The notes beneath the pieces are model-generated. The model did no database searches. It saw only the letters and a program-made list of their open reading frames with translations, and was not told where the DNA came from. DNA of 64,000 nucleotides, from NCBI RefSeq assembly GCF_038002825.1, contig NZ_JBBODF010000001.1, positions 6,820,001 through 6,884,000 on the forward strand. The letters are read 5' to 3'. The stretch comes from Paenibacillus sp. FSL H8-0048. Its GTDB lineage: Bacteria > Bacillota > Bacilli > Paenibacillales > Paenibacillaceae. Shown piece by piece: positions 54,151 to 61,276 of the stretch; the first letter of the stretch is position 1, and the number at the start of each line of letters is the position of its first letter. Both the position numbers and the translations under genes were made by a program.

Positions 54151-55779
54151 TTACTCCCCTCCCGCATCCCCCTCAATCTGCTGCATATAATCCCGGGGAG
54201 AGAGCCCGGTGACCTTCTTGAACACCTTGCTGAAATAGAAGGCGCTCTCATAGCCGAGCTTCTGGGAGATTTCGTAGATCCGGCCTTCGCCGCGGATCAT
54301 CATTTCCTTGGCGGCGGTGATTTTGGTCTCTGTGATATACTCAACATAGTTCACCCCGGCGACCTTGGAGAACAGGTGGCTCAGGTAGTTGGGGCTGAAG
54401 TTGAACACATCCGCTACCTGATGGAGCGAGAGCTTGGTGCCGAGATTTCTTTTGATATACTCCTGGACATTCTTCACCACCTGCTCTTTATAGCTCTGTC
54501 TGCGGGTGGAGAGCATCCGGACGCAGCCGTCCCGGAACTGGACGAGCCAGCTGATAATCTCCTCAATCGTATGCATCTGGTAGATCGCCCGGTAGCCCTC
54601 CGGCTCCTGCTCGAAGATCTGCTCCACCATGTTGTCTCCGTCCGCGAGCAGGGAGGTCGCCATATACAGAATGTTGCAGGCGGCATCAGTGGCGGGAACG
54701 AGCAGGTCAGGCCGTCCGTCGAAGCTCTCGATCATCCGGGAGATAATGCTGTGCAGGGCGCGGGTATCCATTTCTTCAAAAGCTCTGCGGATTTCCTGCC
54801 GTGATTCCGAGAAATCAAACAGCAGGTGCTCCTGCAGCGGGGCTTCGCCTTCCGTGAAGAAGACGAAGGAGCGCTCCTTCACTGCGGCGGGCAGTGCCTT
54901 CCGGGCGGCGAGATAGCTTCCCTGCAGCAAAAACGGATCTTCCGCCGCGAAGCCAATCGCCCCGATAATGGTCACATTGAAATAATTATGCAACACCGAA
55001 GCCATATCCGCCAGCAGCTTCTGGATGTCAGGCATCCAGAGCTGCGGGTCCGGGCCCGGCACAGGCAGGGTCAGCGCAAAATTGCGCAGATCCAGACTGG
55101 TGACATAGCAGGCACTTCTCACGGCAAGCGTATCCCTGGCCATCTGCACCGTGCTGGAGCATAAGGCGACCAGCTTATCCCCGCGCGGCGGGACAGTGTC
55201 CGGCCCGAGAATGCGGCAGGTACAGACCAGATAGGCCGGCGCGGAGAGGTCCACCTCCAGATCCTCCTTTTGCAGCAGGTACTGGTTCTTGTTCTCGAAC
55301 AGACCGCTTAACAGCCGGATGAAGAATTTATCCCGCTCGGCCTGGAGATTGCCGCGGTGGACCAGCTTCGGATAGCTCTCCATGGTCTGGTACTCCTCCA
55401 GAATACTAATGGCCCGGCGGATCGATTCGGCCAGTGCCTCCGGGGTCAGCTCCAGCTTCACCAGGTAATCGGTGGCCTGGACCTCAATCGCTCCGCGCGC
55501 ATACTGGAATTCCTCGTAGCTGGTCAGCATGATGAACAGCGGAAGCCGCCCGAACTTGCGGCGGACCGAGCCGGCGACCTCAAGGCCGCTTTTGATCGGC
55601 ATTTTGATATCGCTGATTACGATGTCCGGGCGGAGGGTGTCGATCATCTCTTCCTCCTGCGCACCGTTGTGGGCGATGCCGACAATCTCAATGTTATATT
55701 GCTCCCATTTCAGCATGGACTGGAGTCCGATGCAGACTAGGGCTTCATCGTCTGCGATTAATAATTTGATCAAGCTCAT
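54151..55779 (-). CDS. YesN-type response regulator with AraC domain (second system)
   Basis: 542 residues. Receiver with DDE near residue 10, phospho-acceptor Asp57 (VISDIKMPIKSG) and Lys in YLVKLEL. A long YesN middle region follows. The C-terminus has the AraC double HTH (LSLHQVADVFNFSPNYLSHLFSKVAG, IYEISQKLGYESAFYFSKVFKKVTGLSP). ATG 55779 is better spaced from AAGGA than the adjacent GTG 55782. It is 33 bp downstream of its kinase and probably acts on the divergent transporter promoter, where a 21-bp-spaced direct repeat lies (57686). Confidence 0.9.
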   Translation of the reverse strand: MSLIKLLIADDEALVCIGLQSMLKWEQYNIEIVGIAHNGAQEEEMIDTLRPDIVISDIKMPIKSGLEVAGSVRRKFGRLPLFIMLTSYEEFQYARGAIEVQATDYLVKLELTPEALAESIRRAISILEEYQTMESYPKLVHRGNLQAERDKFFIRLLSGLFENKNQYLLQKEDLEVDLSAPAYLVCTCRILGPDTVPPRGDKLVALCSSTVQMARDTLAVRSACYVTSLDLRNFALTLPVPGPDPQLWMPDIQKLLADMASVLHNYFNVTIIGAIGFAAEDPFLLQGSYLAARKALPAAVKERSFVFFTEGEAPLQEHLLFDFSESRQEIRRAFEEMDTRALHSIISRMIESFDGRPDLLVPATDAACNILYMATSLLADGDNMVEQIFEQEPEGYRAIYQMHTIEEIISWLVQFRDGCVRMLSTRRQSYKEQVVKNVQEYIKRNLGTKLSLHQVADVFNFSPNYLSHLFSKVAGVNYVEYITETKITAAKEMMIRGEGRIYEISQKLGYESAFYFSKVFKKVTGLSPRDYMQQIEGDAGGE

Positions 55780-55812
55780 CACATCCTTGCTCAGTTTGCA
55801 GGGCGCCGGGGG

Positions 55813-57636
55813 CTATTCTCTCAGCCGGAAGGGCAGCAGCAGCTTCATCTTGGTGAAACGGCCGACCTCGCTCTCAATCGACAAGCCGTACTCCCCGCCA
55901 AAAGCAAGCTGCAGCCGCTCGTTCACACTGCGCAGCCCGATATTCTCCAGCATTCCCTTGGCCTCGTCCCCGGGAACGGTTAGGATGGTGGAGATTTGCT
56001 CCTCCTTCATCCCGACCCCGTTGTCCTCGATCGTAATGAGTAGATCCGCGAAGCCGCTCTTCGTGACCCGGACCACAATATCGCCTCTGCCCTTAGGCTC
56101 GATGCCATGGAAGATCGCATTCTCCACCAGCGGCTGAAGGGTGAAGCGGGGAATAAGCCCGGCGAGCAGCGCTTCCTCTTGAATCTCTGTGACCATGGTA
56201 ACCGTGCTGCCATAGCGGTATTTCTGAATCAGGAAATAGTCCTCCAGCAGGCTCAGCTCATCCTTCAGCGGCATCAGCCGCCGGTTGTCCTTGGCAATGC
56301 TGCGGAGCAGCCGGGACAGGGAGGTCGTCATCTCCGCAATGCCGGTGGCGTTCTGGATCGTAGCCATCCATTTGATTGAATTCAGGGTATTATACAGGAA
56401 GTGCGGATTAATCTGGTTCTGTAGCATCCGGTATTCCAGCTCCTGCTTCTGCTTCTCGTCCGCCAGCCGACTGTCCATAAGGGCTACGATGTCCTGGGAC
56501 AAGCGGTTAATGCCCCGGCCGACATCGCCCAGCTCGCTGTTCCATTCAATACCCGAGTCCAGCAGGAAGTTGCCCTGGGCAATCTTGTCCATGCGCTTCT
56601 TCAGCTTCTCCACCGGAAGGCTGATCGTGCGGGTCAAATACAGCGTAATGATTGCGCTTAAGACAAGCACGAGCAGACAGACGCCCAGCAGGACGAGAAT
56701 CCATATATTGCTCCGGGGCGCGAACTGGTCGCTGGACAAGGTCTGCGAGAGCATGACACCGCTGCGTACCGGATACGATACCACGATATGCCTTTCACGA
56801 TCATCCTGCATTTTCACCATAGACAGCTCGGTACCCGGACCGACAGGCTTGTCACTGGTATAGGCTACCGGCTCATACGGACCTTCAATGGCTTTGACCT
56901 GATCGCCGGTAAGCTGATAATGATGCTCGCCGAGCGTAAGGAGCAGCCGGGAGTGCTCCGGCAGGGCATAGCCCTTCAGCTTGTCCGTAATGACGGAGGT
57001 ATTGGCTAGCAGGTAGACGGTGCCCACCCGGGTGGCTCCCCGGCCATAGATCGGGAACACGAAGGGAATTCCGTAGGAATTGGAGAGCGGGTCCTTAATG
57101 ACCCGGTCCCATTGCTCTTCGGCCTCATTCGTCAGACCGGTGACTTGACCGATATTATGGATCGTTAGCGGAACGGAGGTACCGAAATTCTCCACCTGCA
57201 GGAACTTTCCGCTGTTATCTGTAGCAATTAGGCGGCGTACATAGCTATAGGAGCGGTTGATCCGCACATCGTCCTGCATCGCGTTGAACACATTGAGCGC
57301 CTGCTTGGGGCTGGCCTCCGCCGACTCGAAATATTCGGTAAGCAGGGTGTTCGTGGACGAGTTGGTGCTGCTGGTCATTGCCAGGGTGGTCAGGTCAATC
57401 AGATCCTGTTCAATAATATGGGAGACGAGCTGGAGGTTGAACTCCGTCGCCTGGATGGTCGTTTTGCGCTGATAATACGTAATCAGTTCATAGCTGAACC
57501 AGGACAGCAGCGAGGCAATCAGCAGCGCAAAGGCGGTCATGAGCAGAATAATGCGGCTTTTAATAGTAGATTTACGTACCGTGGTGAACACTCCTTCATG
57601 AATAATGAACCTATATAAAGCGTTTTCAACTACCAT
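55813..57636 (-). CDS. YesM-type membrane sensor histidine kinase (second system)
   Basis: Up to 607 residues: membrane helix near residues 29-50 (IILLMTAFALLIASLLSWF), extracellular sensor, second helix (IWILVLLGVCLLVLVLSAIITLYL), HAMP, His_kinase domain with His412 in NPHFLYNTLNS, and a HATPase with DNGVGMKEEQ and LRSVNERLQLAFG. The start is unsettled. The ATG at 57636 lies upstream of a cre-like box, while AAGGAG at 57591-57596 sits eight bases before an in-frame ACG (reading TVRKSTIKSR); a non-ATG start there would fit family length. Confidence 0.88.
   Translation of the reverse strand: MVVENALYRFIIHEGVFTTVRKSTIKSRIILLMTAFALLIASLLSWFSYELITYYQRKTTIQATEFNLQLVSHIIEQDLIDLTTLAMTSSTNSSTNTLLTEYFESAEASPKQALNVFNAMQDDVRINRSYSYVRRLIATDNSGKFLQVENFGTSVPLTIHNIGQVTGLTNEAEEQWDRVIKDPLSNSYGIPFVFPIYGRGATRVGTVYLLANTSVITDKLKGYALPEHSRLLLTLGEHHYQLTGDQVKAIEGPYEPVAYTSDKPVGPGTELSMVKMQDDRERHIVVSYPVRSGVMLSQTLSSDQFAPRSNIWILVLLGVCLLVLVLSAIITLYLTRTISLPVEKLKKRMDKIAQGNFLLDSGIEWNSELGDVGRGINRLSQDIVALMDSRLADEKQKQELEYRMLQNQINPHFLYNTLNSIKWMATIQNATGIAEMTTSLSRLLRSIAKDNRRLMPLKDELSLLEDYFLIQKYRYGSTVTMVTEIQEEALLAGLIPRFTLQPLVENAIFHGIEPKGRGDIVVRVTKSGFADLLITIEDNGVGMKEEQISTILTVPGDEAKGMLENIGLRSVNERLQLAFGGEYGLSIESEVGRFTKMKLLLPFRLRE
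57615..57628 (-). promoter_or_regulatory. cre box at the promoter of the second kinase gene
   Basis: Minus-strand TGAAAACGCTTTAT has one mismatch to TGWAARCGYTWNCW and overlaps a -35-like TTGAAA. Carbon-catabolite repression of the system is inferred. Confidence 0.6.
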
Positions 57637-57685
57637 AGCATATTCCTGCGTTTCAATATAGGGTCAGGGGGAGAAGCTGAGAATT

Positions 57686-57719
57686 TTACAGGTTTCGGAT
57701 AAGAAATTACAGGTTTGGG
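57686..57719 (+). promoter_or_regulatory. Direct repeat TTACAGGTTTSGG x2 with 21-bp step
   Basis: TTACAGGTTTCGG (57686-57698) and TTACAGGTTTGGG (57707-57719) stand two helical turns apart in the divergent region between the sensor kinase and the binding-protein gene. This geometry is typical for AraC-family dimers, so it is a candidate site for the adjacent response regulator. Confidence 0.5.
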
Positions 57720-57873
57720 GCAGGCCGTGCGGAGAAGAGCACAGAATAGTGAATGAACTGTGTTTGATTTTGCATCCCCATCGGGTCTGAAAAGGCTTAC
57801 AATTTGAACTAAGGCCGGGTAAGCAAATGTGCCGGCCACTGATAGACCATAAGAGGATAAAGGGGATACTTAC

Positions 57874-59217
57874 ATGAACTTAAAAAGATTCTACGGCATG
57901 ACCCTAAGCGCCGCGCTCTCCGTGAGCCTGCTGGCCGGATGCTCCGGCAATAACAATACGAAAGACGCTGCTGCAACGAATGCACCTGCTTCGGGCAACG
58001 CTGCAACCGCTTCCTCCGAGCCAAGTCAGGAGCCTGTAACACTGAAGTGGGCGCTGTGGGACTGGGAAGCAACTGCCTACTACAAACCGCTGATCGATGC
58101 TTACAAGGCTGCACATCCGAACGTAACTATTGAGTATGTGGACCTTGGCTCCACCGACTATATGACCATGCTCAGCACTCAACTCTCGGGCGGGGCAGAT
58201 CTGGACGTTCTGACGATCAAAGACATTCCGGGCTACTCGAACCTTGTGAAGCAGAATCACCTGGAGCCGCTGAAGACGTACATGGGTGACAAATCGATCG
58301 ATCCTTCGGTATACGGCGGTACGGTGGAGCAGATTGAAGTGAACGGCGAGGTGTATGCGCTTCCGTTCCGCAGTGACTTCTGGCTGATCTACTACAATAA
58401 GGCCTTGTTCGACAAAGCAGGCGTGGATTATCCGACCAACGATATGACGTTCGACCAATACGATGAGCTGGCCCGCAAGATGACCTCCGGCAGCGGCTCG
58501 GAAAAAGTATATGGCGCCCACTACCACACCTGGCGCAGCGCGGTTCAACTGTTCGGCATTCTGGATGGCAAGAACACCGTGGTCGGCGGCAACTATGACT
58601 TCCTGAAGCCTACCTATGAGCGCATTCTGAAGGAGCAGGAAGATGGCATCGTGATGGATTACGCAACCCTGAAGACCTCCAGCACGCATTACTCCGGCGT
58701 ATTCTACAATAACTCTGTAGCCATGATGAACATGGGCAGCTGGTTCATTGCCACTCAGATTGAGAAGGTGAAGAGCGGCGAATCCCAGTCCGCAGAATGG
58801 GGCATCGTGAAGTATCCTCATCCTGAAGGCGTAGAAGCCGGAACGACGCTGGGAACGATTACTTCCCTGGCCGTGAACCAAAAGTCCAAGCACAAAGAAG
58901 CGGCCCTTGATTTCATGAACTTTGTAACCGGAGCGGAAGGCGCTAAGGTGATTGCTTCTACCGGTACGATTCCTGCGATCAAAAACGATGAGGTTATCAA
59001 TTCCATTACCTCCATCGACGGCTTCCCGTCAGACGAGAACAGCAAGGCTGCGCTGAATACAGTTCAGACTTATCTGGAAATGCCAATCCATGAGAAGAGT
59101 GCGGACATTGAGGTTATTCTGAATGAAGCGCATGACAACATCATGACCAAGAACGCAACAATCGACGAAGGCTTGAAGGATATGAATGACCGGGTAGGCC
59201 AGCTTTTGAACAATTAA
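57874..59217 (+). CDS. CUT1 sugar-binding lipoprotein (second transporter)
   Basis: 447 residues, lipobox LLAGC with Cys23 and a Thr/Ala/Ser spacer, then a family-1 solute-binding fold (VTLKWALWDWEATAYYKPLIDAYKAAHPNVTIEYV, LPFRSDFWLIYYNKALFDKAGVDYP, AMMNMGSWFI). AAAGGGG precedes the ATG. Ligand unknown; the downstream GH59 gene suggests a galactose-containing oligosaccharide. A GC-rich hairpin follows, as after the first binding protein. Confidence 0.9.
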   Translation: MNLKRFYGMTLSAALSVSLLAGCSGNNNTKDAAATNAPASGNAATASSEPSQEPVTLKWALWDWEATAYYKPLIDAYKAAHPNVTIEYVDLGSTDYMTMLSTQLSGGADLDVLTIKDIPGYSNLVKQNHLEPLKTYMGDKSIDPSVYGGTVEQIEVNGEVYALPFRSDFWLIYYNKALFDKAGVDYPTNDMTFDQYDELARKMTSGSGSEKVYGAHYHTWRSAVQLFGILDGKNTVVGGNYDFLKPTYERILKEQEDGIVMDYATLKTSSTHYSGVFYNNSVAMMNMGSWFIATQIEKVKSGESQSAEWGIVKYPHPEGVEAGTTLGTITSLAVNQKSKHKEAALDFMNFVTGAEGAKVIASTGTIPAIKNDEVINSITSIDGFPSDENSKAALNTVQTYLEMPIHEKSADIEVILNEAHDNIMTKNATIDEGLKDMNDRVGQLLNN

Positions 59218-59245
59218 GGTGAATGTGTAACGTTAGTGTCCTGAA

Positions 59246-59272
59246 GGAAGGGCGGGCGGAGGCCCGCCTTCC
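59246..59272 (+). terminator. GC-rich hairpin after the binding-protein gene
   Basis: GGAAGGGCGGGC / GCCCGCCTTCC with a one-base bulge and GGAG loop, no T-run. Likely stabilises the upstream mRNA or attenuates the permease genes. Confidence 0.65.
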
Positions 59273-59365
59273 ATATAAATAAGGGACATCACAGCACTCA
59301 CATGAACAGGCATCGAAGTAATTCCCACTTTGCGGGGATGTTAGATAAGGTTTGGAGGAGAACGA

Positions 59366-60304
59366 ATGCAGAACGAAACCATATTGCGTACAAATAAGAG
59401 CCCAAAAAGCAAGTTGTCGCGCGGACTCCGGGATAACCTGGTCGCGTATAGCTTTATTGCGCCGAACTTTATCGGATTTGCCCTGTTTACCCTGGTACCG
59501 ATGATCTTTGCCTTTATTCTGGCGTTTGTGAAATGGGACGGGGCCAATCCGATGAAGTTCACCCAGCTGGACAACTTCTCCCGGCTGATCTCGGATACCA
59601 CCTTCCACAAAGCCTTGTGGAACACGATTGTCTACACCATCGGTGTCGTGCCGCTGACCATGATCGTGGCGCTGGCGCTGGCGATTCTGCTCAATCAGAA
59701 GATCATGGGCCGTAATTTCATGAGAACGGTATTCTTTTTTCCATATGTGGCATCGCTGGTCGCGGTTGCTGCGGTATGGAACTTCATCTTCAGCCCGACC
59801 ATGGGTCCGGTGAACAACATCCTGCATCTGATTACCGGCATTCCGCTGGAGGAGCTGCCCCGCTGGGCGGCGGATAAGCAGTGGGCGATGTTTACAGTAG
59901 TGCTTTTCACCGTGTGGAAAAACATGGGATATTATATGGTCATCTATCTTGCTGGTCTCCAGGGGATTAACCCGGAGCTGTATGAGGCTGCTGAGCTGGA
60001 CGGCGCAGGCCCGTGGAGAAGATTCCGCAATGTGACTGTGCCGCAGCTGGCACCAACCACCTTCTTTGTCCTGATGATTCTGGTCATCAACTCGTTCAAG
60101 GTCTACGATATCTTCATCAACCTGTTCGCCGGCGCCGATAACCAGCTCAACAATGCTACACGGGTCATGGTCTATCAGATCTACAACACGGCGTTCCGCT
60201 CGCTGGATTACGGGTATGCCAGTGCCATGGCAATTGTACTATTCCTGCTGGTACTCGGCATCACCATCGTCCAGTTCCGCGGCGAGAAGAAATACGGACA
60301 ATAG
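59366..60304 (+). CDS. CUT1 ABC sugar permease, MalF/UgpA type
   Basis: 312 residues with six membrane helices (VAYSFIAPNFIGFALFTLVPMIFAFILAFVKW first) and EAA loop EAAELDGAGPWRRFRNVTVP. TTGGAGGAGAACG precedes the ATG. Forms the membrane dimer with the next gene product; the ATPase must come from elsewhere in the genome. Confidence 0.92.
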   Translation: MQNETILRTNKSPKSKLSRGLRDNLVAYSFIAPNFIGFALFTLVPMIFAFILAFVKWDGANPMKFTQLDNFSRLISDTTFHKALWNTIVYTIGVVPLTMIVALALAILLNQKIMGRNFMRTVFFFPYVASLVAVAAVWNFIFSPTMGPVNNILHLITGIPLEELPRWAADKQWAMFTVVLFTVWKNMGYYMVIYLAGLQGINPELYEAAELDGAGPWRRFRNVTVPQLAPTTFFVLMILVINSFKVYDIFINLFAGADNQLNNATRVMVYQIYNTAFRSLDYGYASAMAIVLFLLVLGITIVQFRGEKKYGQ

Positions 60305-60319
60305 GGGGATCTATAAGAT

Positions 60320-61159
60320 ATGGTTGGTAAAAGTAAAGGACTTAAAATCAGCTTAATGGTGCTTGTATATGCCCTGTTAATTCTGACCGTGCTGGCAATG
60401 CTGGTGCCGTACATCTGGATGCTGTCGTCTTCGCTCAAGCTGAATAAGGATGTCTTCTCCTTCCCGATGAAGTGGATTCCGGCGAATCCGCGCTGGGAGA
60501 ACTTCCAGGATATCTGGACGCGGATTCCGCTCGGGCGCTTCATCTACAATACAGCGAAGCTGTCAATTATCGTTACGATTCTGCAGCTCCTGACTTCCAG
60601 CTTCGCCGCGTATGCGTTCTCCAAGCTGCATTTCAGAGGCAAAAATGTGATCTTCCTGGGGTACATCGCCACGATCGCGATCCCTTGGCAGGCCTACATG
60701 GTGCCGCAGTTCATTCTGATGCGCTATATGGGCTTGAACAATACTCACCTGGCGATCATTTTGCTGCAAGCCTTCTCGGCCTTCGGGGTGTTCATGATGC
60801 GCCAGTTCTATCAGGGGGTGCCGGATGAATTATGTGAAGCAGCCCGGATTGACGGACTGAGCGAATATGGAATTTGGGCGAGAATTATGCTTCCGCTATC
60901 CAAGCCTGCGCTGTCCACGCTGACCATCTTCACCTTCGTGGCCACCTGGAATGACTTCCTGGGGCCAATGATCTATCTGACCGATACGAAGCTTAAGACC
61001 ATCCAGATCGGTCTGCGGATGTTCATCTCACAGTATTCTGCAGAATATGGCCTGATTATGGCGGCGAGTGTGGTGTCAATCATTCCGGTAGTGATTGTGT
61101 TCCTGGCGCTTCAGAAGTACTTTGTACAGGGAGTTGCTGCTTCGGGGATTAAGGGGTAG
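60320..61159 (+). CDS. CUT1 ABC sugar permease, MalG/UgpE type
   Basis: 279 residues, six membrane helices, EAA loop EAARIDGLSEYGIWARIMLP and the terminal YFVQGVAASGIKG. It lies 15 bp after the MalF-type gene. A terminator at 61185 separates it from the GH59 gene. Confidence 0.92.
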   Translation: MVGKSKGLKISLMVLVYALLILTVLAMLVPYIWMLSSSLKLNKDVFSFPMKWIPANPRWENFQDIWTRIPLGRFIYNTAKLSIIVTILQLLTSSFAAYAFSKLHFRGKNVIFLGYIATIAIPWQAYMVPQFILMRYMGLNNTHLAIILLQAFSAFGVFMMRQFYQGVPDELCEAARIDGLSEYGIWARIMLPLSKPALSTLTIFTFVATWNDFLGPMIYLTDTKLKTIQIGLRMFISQYSAEYGLIMAASVVSIIPVVIVFLALQKYFVQGVAASGIKG

Positions 61160-61184
61160 TGGATTGAGGGTAGTTGAGTAACAG

Positions 61185-61224
61185 CCTGGCAGTTGCAGCT
61201 TTTCGCAGTCTGCCAGGTATTTTT
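61185..61224 (+). terminator. Terminator after the second permease gene
   Basis: CCTGGCAG (61185-61192) pairs with CTGCCAGG (61210-61217), then TATTTTTAT. Confidence 0.8.
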
Positions 61225-61236
61225 ATACCTGTATTT

Positions 61237-61250
61237 TGAATGCGCTTACT
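61237..61250 (+). promoter_or_regulatory. cre box upstream of the GH59 gene
   Basis: TGAATGCGCTTACT has one mismatch to TGWAARCGYTWNCW and lies 26 bp before the start codon. Confidence 0.6.
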
Positions 61251-61276
61251 TCATTAAGAAAGAGGAGGATTAATGA

